This document shows positions 8,823 through 16,005 of a DNA stretch of 64,000 bases, piece after piece. Made by a program: the position numbers and the translations under genes. The notes beneath the pieces were generated by a model. That model was not told the DNA's origin and searched no databases. It saw only the letters and a program-made list of their open reading frames with translations. This DNA is from Spirochaetota bacterium. GTDB taxonomy: Bacteria; Spirochaetota; Spirochaetia; Treponematales; Rectinemataceae. The stretch covers positions 1-64,000 of the forward strand of contig JAKLFE010000019.1 in NCBI GenBank assembly GCA_022711355.1, read 5' to 3'. Within the stretch, counting starts at the first letter, position 1. Every line of letters starts with the position of its first letter.

Positions 8823-9788
8823 CTAGTCCCTCACCCGCGGGTCGATGTAGCGGTAGAGGATGTCGGCGGCGAAGTTGGCGCCGACCACGCAGACGCTCGT
8901 CACGAGGAAGATGCCCTGGAGGAGGGGATAGTCGCGGCCCTTCAGGGCCTCGTACATGAGCCGGCCCAGTCCGGGCCAGGAGAAGACCGTCTCGACCTGC
9001 AGGGCCCCGGTGATGGCGAAGCCGAGGCTCATCGCGATGAGGGTCGTCATGGGGATCATCGCGTTCGGCAGGGCGTGGCGCCGGAGGATGCCGCGCTCGG
9101 ACAGGCCCTTGGCCCGCGCCGTGACGATGTAGTCCTCGGTGAGGACCTCGATCATGGCGTTGCGCATGATCAGGGCGTACTCGCCCATGAGGACGAGGGC
9201 CAGGGTGATCGAGGGCAGGGCGAGATGGGTCAGGACGTCGCCTAACCTCTGCGCCAGGGGGGCGAAGGCGAGGCCGGGCGAGAGCATGCCCGAGACCGGG
9301 AAGAGGCCGAGCCTTCCCGCGAAGAGGGCGACGAGGAGGATGCCCAGCCAGAAGGTGGGCATCGAGTAGGCGAGGAGGGTGAAGCCAAGGCCCAGGACGT
9401 CGGCCTTGGTGCCCCGCTTCCAGGCGGAGACGATCCCGACCAGCATGCCCCCGGCTATGGCCAGGGCCTCGGCGACCAGGGTGAGCAGGAGGGTGGGCAG
9501 GAGGCGCTCCCCGATGACCGCGAGGACGGGGCGCTTGAAGATGAAGGAGGAGCCCAGGTCGGCCCGCGCGAGGCCCGCGAGGTAGGACCGGAACTGCTCG
9601 TGCCAGGGCCGGTCGAGGCCCAAGGAGGCGCGCGTCCGGGCGAGGGCCTCGGCCGTCATCTTCGGGTTGCGCACGAGCATGGCCACGGGGTCGCCCGGCA
9701 TGACCCGGAAGAGGAAGTAGTTGATCGCCAGGACCCCGAGGACGGTGAGGGCCGCCCCGAGGAGCCTGCGCAGGAAGGCCCTCCGCAT
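8823..9788 (-). CDS. Peptide ABC transporter permease (OppB/DppB-like)
   Basis: 321 aa. The N-terminus (FLRRLLGAALTVLGVLAINY, FRVMPGDP) is the hallmark of the OppB/DppB family. The EAA-loop is ARAKGLSERGILRRHALPNA. Six membrane segments can be traced. It forms the channel with the OppC-like subunit and is encoded directly after the binding protein. Confidence 0.9.
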   Translation of the reverse strand: MRRAFLRRLLGAALTVLGVLAINYFLFRVMPGDPVAMLVRNPKMTAEALARTRASLGLDRPWHEQFRSYLAGLARADLGSSFIFKRPVLAVIGERLLPTLLLTLVAEALAIAGGMLVGIVSAWKRGTKADVLGLGFTLLAYSMPTFWLGILLVALFAGRLGLFPVSGMLSPGLAFAPLAQRLGDVLTHLALPSITLALVLMGEYALIMRNAMIEVLTEDYIVTARAKGLSERGILRRHALPNAMIPMTTLIAMSLGFAITGALQVETVFSWPGLGRLMYEALKGRDYPLLQGIFLVTSVCVVGANFAADILYRYIDPRVRD

Positions 9789-9804
9789 CGCCCGAGGCCC
9801 CGCC

Positions 9805-11535
9805 CTACTTCGCGTCCCAGTTCGCCTTCTTGGCCCGCTTGCGCGTCAAGAGATAGGCGACGGCGCCGACTAACGCGCATGCGGCCGCGGCCAGGGCGAC
9901 CGTGGGCGCGGCCCCGCGGGACGCGGCGCCCGTCGGAGCGGCGCGCAGGTAGTTGACGTTCGTGTTCGCGTAGAGGATGGGCCCGCCGGCCACCGGGGCC
10001 ATGCCCGCGACCCGGTCGGAGCGGAGGGCCTGGATGTCCCCGTCGTAGGACAGGACGATGTAGGGGCAGTCCTCGTAGGCGATCCGCTGCGCCTCGAAGA
10101 CCGCCGCCTGGCGCTCCTTCGGGTCGAGGAGGGTGGCCTGCCGCTCCACGGCCGCGTCGTAGGCCGTGTTCGAGTAGCGCGGCTCGTTGCTCCCCCCGAT
10201 CTGGCCCGTCGTCAGGAGGGCCAGGATGGTGGTCGGGTCGACGTCCCCGCCCCAGCCCCAGATGAACAGGTCGTAGTCGGCGGCGTCGATGGCGGCCTGG
10301 AGGGCCCCGTCGTCCACCGTGGAGAGCTCGACCCCCACGCCGACGGCGCGCAGCCCGGCCTCGATCATCTGGGCGGCCTTGACCTCGCGCGCGTTGTCCG
10401 ACCTCGCCAGGAGGCGGAGGGCCAGGGGCGCGCCGCCGGGGCCGAGGCGGATCCCGTCGGCTCCCTTGCGCGCGTAGCCCGCCGCGTCGAGGAGCTCCCC
10501 GGCCTTCGCCGGGTCGGGCGAGCGCAGCTCGGCGGCGCTCGGCTCGTAGTGCCACTCGGGCGTGGCCGCGGGGATCAGGGTGCTGGCCGGCTCGCCGGCT
10601 CCCGCGAAGGCTATGTCGACGATGGCCCTGCGGTCGATCGCCCGCTCGACGGCCTGCCGCACGCGCCTGTCCCTGAGGGCCGGCGAGCCCTTGGAGGCGG
10701 GGTCGGCCCAGCAGTTCAAGGCCAGCTCGGTGAAGCCGTTGCCGCTGAAGCGGTGGATCTCGACTCCCTTGGCCTTCCCGAGCTGCGGCAGCTGGTCGGG
10801 GTAGAGGTTGAGGGCGACGTCGATCTCGCCCGCGACGAGAGCCTGGGCCAGGGTCTCGCGGTTGGCGAAGACCGTGAAGACGATCCCGCCGACCTTGGGA
10901 GCGCCGAGCTGGTGCTTGGGCTTGGCCGCGAGGCTGAAGTACTGGCCCTGCTTCCACTCCGTGAACGAGAAGGGCCCCGAGCCCACGAGCCGGGGATCCG
11001 AGAACTCCTCGAGCTTGCCCAGGCCAGCCTTCCAGACGTGCTCGGGCAGGATGGGCGTCGGGTTCTGGAGCATGTTGGCCTTGGGCTTGTCGGTCCGGAT
11101 GAGGACGGTCCGCTCGTCCGGGGCCTCCACGGAGACGATGCCCGCAAGGAAGGGGGCGTAGAGCCCGAGCCCGCTCTCGAGGAGGGCATCGTAGGTGAAC
11201 TTGACGTCCGCGGCCGTCACCGGCTGGCCGTCGCTCCACAGGAGGCCGGGACGGAGGGTGAAGCTCCACTCGAGGTAGTCGGCGCTGACCTTCCAGCTCT
11301 CGGCCAGGCAGGGGGCCGGCCCGAGCTTCTCGTCGAAGGAGACCAGGGGATCGTAGACCAGGAGGAAGAGCTCCGTGGCCGCCCGCTCGGAGGCGGTGAA
11401 GACGCTCAGGGTATCGAGATCCTCCGAGCTCCCCACCTTGAGGAGGTAGCCCTTCGGCGCCTCCGCCGCGGACAGGGGGCCCAAGGCGAGGACGGCCAGG
11501 AGGGCCGCCGCGGAAACGATCGCTCTCAGCCTCAT
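9805..11535 (-). CDS. Peptide ABC transporter substrate-binding protein with C-terminal membrane anchor
   Basis: 576 aa from the ATG at 11535 (GGAGAACG upstream). A signal peptide covers residues 1-24. SBP_bac_5 features include LAESWKVSADYLEWSFTLRP, LWSDGQPVTAADVKFTYDAL and the C-terminal LLDPKERQAAVFEAQRIAYE. Unusually, the protein ends in a hydrophobic stretch VALAAAACALVGAVAYLL followed by TRKRAKK, a stop-transfer-like segment. The receptor is therefore probably held in the inner membrane at its C-terminus. It is the first gene of the transporter operon. The substrate is probably a peptide or another nitrogenous solute, and the position next to the lysine-fermentation operon is suggestive only. 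Confidence 0.85.
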   Translation of the reverse strand: MRLRAIVSAAALLAVLALGPLSAAEAPKGYLLKVGSSEDLDTLSVFTASERAATELFLLVYDPLVSFDEKLGPAPCLAESWKVSADYLEWSFTLRPGLLWSDGQPVTAADVKFTYDALLESGLGLYAPFLAGIVSVEAPDERTVLIRTDKPKANMLQNPTPILPEHVWKAGLGKLEEFSDPRLVGSGPFSFTEWKQGQYFSLAAKPKHQLGAPKVGGIVFTVFANRETLAQALVAGEIDVALNLYPDQLPQLGKAKGVEIHRFSGNGFTELALNCWADPASKGSPALRDRRVRQAVERAIDRRAIVDIAFAGAGEPASTLIPAATPEWHYEPSAAELRSPDPAKAGELLDAAGYARKGADGIRLGPGGAPLALRLLARSDNAREVKAAQMIEAGLRAVGVGVELSTVDDGALQAAIDAADYDLFIWGWGGDVDPTTILALLTTGQIGGSNEPRYSNTAYDAAVERQATLLDPKERQAAVFEAQRIAYEDCPYIVLSYDGDIQALRSDRVAGMAPVAGGPILYANTNVNYLRAAPTGAASRGAAPTVALAAAACALVGAVAYLLTRKRAKKANWDAK

Positions 11536-11716
11536 TGCGTTCTCCTTCCCTCGGTCCATGCCGGCCGCCCAGGGAGGAGCGCCCGCTGCCTCGGTTTTGT
11601 CCTGCTTGCAGGAGTATACGCCGACTCTCGCGAGCGGTACACAGCAGCATCGCCGATCTCGGCAATGGGGCTCTCCTTCGGGTAATTGTGCATGAACAGA
11701 ATCATGAAGCCTGGTT

Positions 11717-11730
11717 TTGTATGTATACAA
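11717..11730. promoter_or_regulatory. Inverted repeat TTGTAT-GT-ATACAA in divergent spacer
   Basis: A perfect 6+6 inverted repeat with a 2-nt spacer lies in the 334-bp spacer between the ABC transporter (minus) and kdd (plus). It could be a GntR- or LacI-type operator. No regulator gene is adjacent. Confidence 0.4.
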
Positions 11731-11806
11731 TCAGGTCCCGGCGGCAACTGTTATCCTCGAGATGGTGGATAAGTGTAATAATAGATGGGATAAGCATTTT
11801 CTCCCT

Positions 11807-11835
11807 TGACGTCCCCAATAAAGGGGATTAAAACG
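11807..11835 (+). promoter_or_regulatory. Candidate promoter of the lysine-fermentation operon
   Basis: TTGACG (11807-11812) and TAAAAC (11830-11835) are separated by 17 bp; the spacer is itself a small TCCCC/GGGGA hairpin. It sits 35 bp before the kdd start. The rest of the spacer (11536-11800) shows no ORF, no B12 box and no lysine-riboswitch-like core that I can recognise. Confidence 0.5.
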
Positions 11836-11869
11836 ACTCGTTCTTCAGGGATCAGTAAGGAGGACCACT

Positions 11870-12910
11870 ATGCCCATGGGCAACAAGTACGGCACGCACC
11901 GCGTCATCGATCCGGTCGGCGCCATGCCCCAGACCGCGCAGAAGATCAACAACGACATGTCCGTCGTCTACGACAACGAGATCCTCATCGATGTCATCGC
12001 CCTCAACGTCGACTCGGCCAGCTTCACCCAGATCGAGGAGGAGGCGGGCGGGGACGTGGACAAGATCGGCAAGAAGATCATGAGCATCGTCGCCGAGCGG
12101 GGCAAGCAGCAGAACCCGGTCACCGGCTCCGGCGGCATGCTCATCGGCAAGGTCGCCAAGATCGGCTCCGCCCTCAAGGACCGGGACCTCAAGGTCGGCG
12201 ACAAGATCGCCAGCCTCGTCTCCCTCTCCCTCACGCCCCTCAACATCAAGCGCATCGTCAAGATCCACCCCGAGATCGACCGGGTCGAGGTCGAGGCCCA
12301 GGCCATCCTCTTCGAGTCCGGCATCTACGCCAAGCTCCCCTCCGACATGGACGAGGGCCTCGCGCTCGCCGCCCTCGACGTGGCCGGCGCTCCCGCCCAG
12401 GCCGCCAAGCTCGTCCGCCCCGGCATGTCCGTCATGGTCCTCGGCGCGGGCGGAAAGTCCGGGATCCTGTGCTGCTACGAAGCCATGAAGCGCGTCGGCC
12501 CCACCGGCCGCGTCATCGCCGTGATCCACTCCGAGCGCTCCCGCAAGACCCTCGAGGAGCTCAAGCTCGCCCACGCCATCGTCCGCGCCGACGCGACCAA
12601 GCCCGTCGAGGTCCTCGACGCCACCCTGGCCGCGAATAATGGCAAGGAGGTCGATCTCGTCATCAACTGCGTCAACATCCAGGGCACCGAGATGGCCTCC
12701 ATCCTCCCGGTCAAGGACGACGGCACGGTCTACTTCTTCTCCATGGCCACGAGCTTCACCCGGGCCGCGTTAGGCGCCGAGGGCATCGGCAAGGACGTGA
12801 ACATGATCATCGGCAACGGCTACACCAAGGACCACGCCGAGATCACCCTCTGGGAGCTCCGCGAGAATCCCGCCCTGCGCAAGCTCTTCGAGACGCAGTA
12901 CGTTAAGTAA
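11870..12910 (+). CDS. kdd: L-erythro-3,5-diaminohexanoate dehydrogenase
   Basis: 346 aa. The sequence (GNKYGTHRVIDP, NEILIDVIALNVDSASFTQI, the glycine-rich nucleotide loop VMVLGAGGKSGILCCYEA, and NMIIGNGYTKDHAE) matches the Kdd family as I know it. Kdd oxidatively deaminates 3,5-diaminohexanoate to 5-amino-3-oxohexanoate with NAD(P)+, the third step of lysine fermentation in the cytosol. The ATG at 11870 has AAGGAGG 6 nt upstream; the Met two codons later is a less likely start. It is the first gene of the operon, and the spacer behind it is filled by repeat element R1. Confidence 0.92.
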   Translation: MPMGNKYGTHRVIDPVGAMPQTAQKINNDMSVVYDNEILIDVIALNVDSASFTQIEEEAGGDVDKIGKKIMSIVAERGKQQNPVTGSGGMLIGKVAKIGSALKDRDLKVGDKIASLVSLSLTPLNIKRIVKIHPEIDRVEVEAQAILFESGIYAKLPSDMDEGLALAALDVAGAPAQAAKLVRPGMSVMVLGAGGKSGILCCYEAMKRVGPTGRVIAVIHSERSRKTLEELKLAHAIVRADATKPVEVLDATLAANNGKEVDLVINCVNIQGTEMASILPVKDDGTVYFFSMATSFTRAALGAEGIGKDVNMIIGNGYTKDHAEITLWELRENPALRKLFETQYVK

Positions 12911-13130
12911 GAGAAGAGAGAGAATACCACAGAGGCACAGAGGTAAGAGGGAGAAGAAAGCGAGGAGCGAGAGAAAGGTGGAATGTACGAGAAGGGGAAC
13001 AGCAGTGTCAGTGGGTGATGCGCGGGTGGTTGGCTGAGTCCTGTGCGTGGCCCCTCGTTCGACTATCCTTTGTTTTCTAGCCCTCTCTCACATTCCCTCT
13101 GTGTCTCTGTGCCTCTGTGGTTTAGTTCTT
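12911..13130 (+). repeat. Inverted-repeat element R1 (CACAGAG octamer arms), no ORF
   Basis: The element begins right after the kdd stop. ACCACAGAGGCACAGAG at 12926-12942 is exactly complementary to CTCTGTGCCTCTGTGGT at 13105-13121. The right arm extends inward as CTCTCTCACATTCCCTCTGTGTCT, and GGAATG near 12980 in the left half answers it. The ~160-bp interior has no convincing ORF. The right end stops about 25 nt before the next start codon. It has the same architecture as R3 and R4, and its termini match those of R2, which carries a gene. Confidence 0.85.
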
Positions 13131-13154
13131 GAATGAGGTCGCATAGGAGGCCGT

Positions 13155-14444
13155 ATGGCTGCTGCTGAGTATCCGAAGCTGAGGCTCGATCAATCCATGG
13201 CCCTCTTCGAGGAGGCCCAGCGCCTCTCCCCCGGCGGCGTCATGGGCATCCGGCGGCCCTACAACTTCGTCCAGGGCGAGTACCCGATCTACATCGACCG
13301 AGGCTACGGCGGGCACATCGTCGACGTGGACGGCAACGACTACATCGACATGCTCTGCGCCTATGGCCCCATCATCCTGGGCTACAACGAGCCGGAGATC
13401 AACTACGAGGTGATCCGCCAGATGACGGGCAAGGGCTTCTGCTTCTCCCTCGTGCAGAAGGCCCAGAACGACCTCGAGCGCAGGATCACCGAGATCGTGC
13501 CCTGCGCCGAGCAGGTCATCCCCGTCAAGACCGGCTCCGACGCCACCACCCTCGCCACCCGCATCGCCCGCGGCTACTCAGGCCGCACGATGATCCTGCG
13601 CTGCGGCTACCACGGCTGGCACGACTGGTGCGTCGAGAGCCACGGGGGCGTCCCCGAGGAGACGCTGGCGCTCACGGACGAGTTCGAGTACGGCGAGATC
13701 GAGTCCCTGGAAGCCAAGCTCGCGGCGCACAAGGGCCAGGTCGCCTGCATCATCATCACCCCCGTCGGCCACCCCGGCGCCAAGCCCATCATCCCCCCGC
13801 CCCCGGGCTACCTCCAGGCGGTGCGCGACATCGCCACCCGCGAGAAGGTCGTCCTCATCTTCGACGAGATCCGCACGGGCTTCCGCGTGGCCATGGGCGG
13901 GGCCCAGGAGCGCTACGGCGTCACCCCCGACCTGGCCACCTTCGGCAAGGCCGTCGCCAACGGCTACCCCCTCTCGATGGTCGCCGGCAAGCGCGAGTTC
14001 ATGTCCGTCTGCGAGAAGAAGGTCTTCGTCTCCTCGACCTACTTCCCCAACAGCCTCGAGTTCGTCGCCGCCCTGAAGTGCCTCGAGATCCTCGAGCGCG
14101 AGAAGGTCCAGGATTCGATCTGGGCGCGCGGCACGAAGTTCCTCGAGCGGCTGACGCGCGTCGTGAAGGACTCGGGCGTGCCGGCCACGGTCTCCGGCAT
14201 CCCGCCCATGCCCTACCTCACCTTCGACCAGGCCGCCCACGAAGGCCCCGGCAGCCCGGGCGAGAAGGTCTACAAGGCCCGCCGCGAGTACTTCTACACC
14301 CAGACCATCAGGCGGGGCCTCTTCGTGCAGCCCTACCACCATTGGTACATCGCGCATCGCCACACGGACGCGGACCTGGAGCGGGCCCTCTGGGCGATAC
14401 AGGAGTCGCTGGAGCTCACCGCGAAGAAATTCCCGGCGAAGTGA
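13155..14444 (+). CDS. Class-III PLP aminotransferase, glutamate-1-semialdehyde aminomutase-like
   Basis: 429 aa. Fold-type I class III signatures: the PLP-phosphate contact region KTGSDATTLATRIARGYSGR, the Asp in LIFDEIRTGFR (D237), and the Schiff-base lysine in TFGKAVANGYP (K265). The overall pattern (SPGGV near the N-terminus, FDEIRTGFR, SSTY) is closest to glutamate-1-semialdehyde 2,1-aminomutases and their relatives. A haem-pathway role is unlikely here because kdd lies upstream and kce/kamA downstream on the same strand. It may act on a lysine-pathway amine such as lysine, a diaminohexanoate or 3-aminobutyrate. The start at 13155 has AGGAGG 6-7 nt upstream. Confidence 0.75.
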   Translation: MAAAEYPKLRLDQSMALFEEAQRLSPGGVMGIRRPYNFVQGEYPIYIDRGYGGHIVDVDGNDYIDMLCAYGPIILGYNEPEINYEVIRQMTGKGFCFSLVQKAQNDLERRITEIVPCAEQVIPVKTGSDATTLATRIARGYSGRTMILRCGYHGWHDWCVESHGGVPEETLALTDEFEYGEIESLEAKLAAHKGQVACIIITPVGHPGAKPIIPPPPGYLQAVRDIATREKVVLIFDEIRTGFRVAMGGAQERYGVTPDLATFGKAVANGYPLSMVAGKREFMSVCEKKVFVSSTYFPNSLEFVAALKCLEILEREKVQDSIWARGTKFLERLTRVVKDSGVPATVSGIPPMPYLTFDQAAHEGPGSPGEKVYKARREYFYTQTIRRGLFVQPYHHWYIAHRHTDADLERALWAIQESLELTAKKFPAK

Positions 14445-14986
14445 AGGAAGAGAGACACAGAGGAAGAGAGACACAGAGACACAGAGGCACCGAGGGAGAG
14501 GAGAGCGGGATGGAGAAGGGAAAGGAGGCGGAGCTTACGGAACGGATCATCGCCTGCGCGATAGCCGTCCATCGTGAGCTCGGCCCCGGCCTTCTCGAGT
14601 CGATTTATGAAGAGGCCCTGACCATGGAGCTCGGCATGAACGATCTGCTCTTTGTCAGGCAGGTTGAAATGCCCGTGTTCTACAAAGGGGTAGCTCTTTC
14701 CGGATGTTTCAAGGCCGATTTCGTGGTTGAGGGGAAGGTGGTGCTCGAGTTGAAGTCGGTCGAGCACATCCTGCCGGTACATGAGGCGCAGCTTCTATCA
14801 TATATGAAGCTCGGCGGTTGGGATGTCGGTCTTTTGATCAACTTCAAATCCGCGATGCTGCGCGATGGGATCAGAAGGATTGTGCTATGAGCTCGTTGTT
14901 CTCGCGCGTTTCGTTCCCCTTCTCCCCTCTGCGCCTCTGTGCCTCTCTTCCCCTATCTCTTTCTTCGCCCGTGTCGCTGTAGTTCA
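14445..14986 (+). mobile_element. Inverted-repeat element R2 carrying a GxxExxY gene
   Basis: The left arm (14445-14509) starts at the aminotransferase stop and contains several CACAGAG(A/G) octamers, ending CACAGAGGCACCGAGGGAG. The right arm (about 14914-14972) is the imperfect complement, CCCCTCTGCGCCTCTGTGCC and onward. The only ORF between the arms is the GxxExxY gene at 14510-14890. The arms match R1, R3 and R4, so R2 looks like the gene-bearing version of the same element. The right edge is about 20 nt before the kce start. I see no clear target-site duplication. Confidence 0.75.
14510..14890 (+). CDS. GxxExxY-family protein, putative PD-(D/E)xK nuclease
   Basis: 126 aa from the ATG at 14510, which lies at the inner edge of the left repeat arm. 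Longer reading frames through the arm give only repeat-encoded RHRGTEG-type peptide. The family motif GxxExxY is visible as GLLESIY (residues ~28-34). A nuclease-like core follows: FKADFVVEGKVVLELKSVE supplies the D...ExK residues of the PD-(D/E)xK fold. GxxExxY proteins are widespread, often multicopy, and of unknown function (family knowledge). Codon use is visibly more A/T-rich than in the flanking lysine genes (for example TTTATGAAGAG, GATCTGCTCTTTGTC), a sign of foreign origin. It interrupts a metabolic operon without breaking a gene. Confidence 0.85.
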   Translation: MEKGKEAELTERIIACAIAVHRELGPGLLESIYEEALTMELGMNDLLFVRQVEMPVFYKGVALSGCFKADFVVEGKVVLELKSVEHILPVHEAQLLSYMKLGGWDVGLLINFKSAMLRDGIRRIVL

Positions 14987-15005
14987 ATCCTTCGAAGGAG
15001 CGAGT

Positions 15006-15830
15006 ATGATGGACGGCAAGATCGTTATAACCTGCGCCTGCACCGGGGCGGAGACCACCAAAGCCCACAATCCGGCCCTGCCGGTGACGGTGGCCGAGGT
15101 CGCCCAGGCCGCGGAGGAGTGCCGCAAGGCAGGCGCGGCCATCCTCCACCTCCACGTGCGCACCGACGAAGGCAAGCCGACCGCCAGCCCCGAGCGCTTC
15201 AAGGAGGTGATCGAGGCCGTGCGCCGCAAGACCGACATCATCGTCGAGATCACGACCGGCGGCGCGGTGGGCGATACTCCCGAGGAGCGCCTCAGGCCCA
15301 TCGCCCTCATCCAGCCGGAGATGGCCAGCCTCGACTGCGGCACGGTCAATTTCGGCGACGAGTTCATCGTGAACACCCTGCCCACGATGCGCGCCTTCGC
15401 CTCCGAGTTCCGGAAGCACCAGGTGCGGCCCACCTTCGAGTGCTTCGACCTCGGGCACGTCTACGCGAGCCGCATCCTCGTCAAGGAGGGCCTGGTCGAG
15501 CCGCCCTACCACTACGGCTTCGTCCTCAACGTGCCCGGCGCCGTGCCCTACAGCCCCGCCGCCCTCGAGTCTTTCCGCGCCGCCATGCCGGAGGGCGCCG
15601 ACTTCACCGTCATGGGCATCGGCCGCTCCTCCCTGCCGGCCCAGTTCGCGGCGATCGCGGCCGGCGGCTGGATCCGGGTGGGCTTCGAGGACAACGTCTA
15701 CTACTCGAAGGGCGTCCTGGCCAAGTCCAACGCGGAGCTGGTCGAGCGGGCGTCGCGCATCGCGAAAGAGGCCGGCCTGGCCCCCGCCACCCCCGACGAC
15801 GTCCGTAAGTACCTCAAGTTGCGCGGGTAA
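15006..15830 (+). CDS. kce: 3-keto-5-aminohexanoate cleavage enzyme
   Basis: 274 aa. BKACE-family signatures: N-terminal KIVITCACTGAETTKAHNPA, zinc-site AILHLHVRTDEGKP, SLDCGTVNFGDEFIVNTLP, FECFDLGHVY and the C-terminal GGWIRVGFEDNVYYSKG. Kce condenses 3-keto-5-aminohexanoate with acetyl-CoA to give acetoacetate and 3-aminobutyryl-CoA. The ATG at 15006 has GAAGGAG 5 nt upstream, and an ATG at 15009 is equally compatible. Longer frames into the repeat arm (to 14865) are artefacts of R2. Confidence 0.92.
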   Translation: MMDGKIVITCACTGAETTKAHNPALPVTVAEVAQAAEECRKAGAAILHLHVRTDEGKPTASPERFKEVIEAVRRKTDIIVEITTGGAVGDTPEERLRPIALIQPEMASLDCGTVNFGDEFIVNTLPTMRAFASEFRKHQVRPTFECFDLGHVYASRILVKEGLVEPPYHYGFVLNVPGAVPYSPAALESFRAAMPEGADFTVMGIGRSSLPAQFAAIAAGGWIRVGFEDNVYYSKGVLAKSNAELVERASRIAKEAGLAPATPDDVRKYLKLRG

Positions 15831-15990
15831 GGATTGGGAAGAGAGACACAGAGACACAGAGACACAGAGAAGAAAGAGGGAATGGCTTTGAAAAGGGATA
15901 CTTGCAGAAAGCAGCCTACGCGGCTCTCTTTCTCTCTAGATCATCCTCTCTCGCATTCCCTCGGTGTCTCTGTGCCTCTGTGGTTCGTAT
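15831..15990 (+). repeat. Inverted-repeat element R3 (CACAGAG octamer arms), no ORF
   Basis: Starts at the kce stop. The left arm carries three tandem CACAGAGA units (about 15846-15869) followed by AGAAAGAGGGAATGG. The right arm (about 15943-15986) reads CCTCTCTCGCATTCCC, then TCGGTGTCTCTGTGCCTC, then TGTGGTTC. The arms pair imperfectly over more than 30 bp. The ~70-bp interior differs from R1 and R4 and contains no gene. The right edge is about 16 nt before the kamA start. Confidence 0.8.
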
Positions 15991-16005
15991 CTTAAGGAGT
16001 CAAGC

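Noticed and set aside
11536-11869. Lysine or cobalamin riboswitch upstream of the lysine operon
   Set aside because: No B12-box-like or L-box-like core could be recognised; only a promoter and a short inverted repeat are seen.
14333-14782. Minus-strand frame of 149 aa across the GxxExxY gene
   Set aside because: Its C-terminal part is a translation of the repeat arm (SLCLSSSVSLF) and the rest is antisense to the GxxExxY gene.
12911-15990. CACAGAG repeats read as a CRISPR array
   Set aside because: Units are inverted arms with octamer tandems, not direct repeats with regular unique spacers, and no cas gene is present.
15964-16005. Upstream start for kamA at 15964
   Set aside because: The added residues come from the R3 repeat arm, and the ATG at 16006 has a strong AAGGAG.
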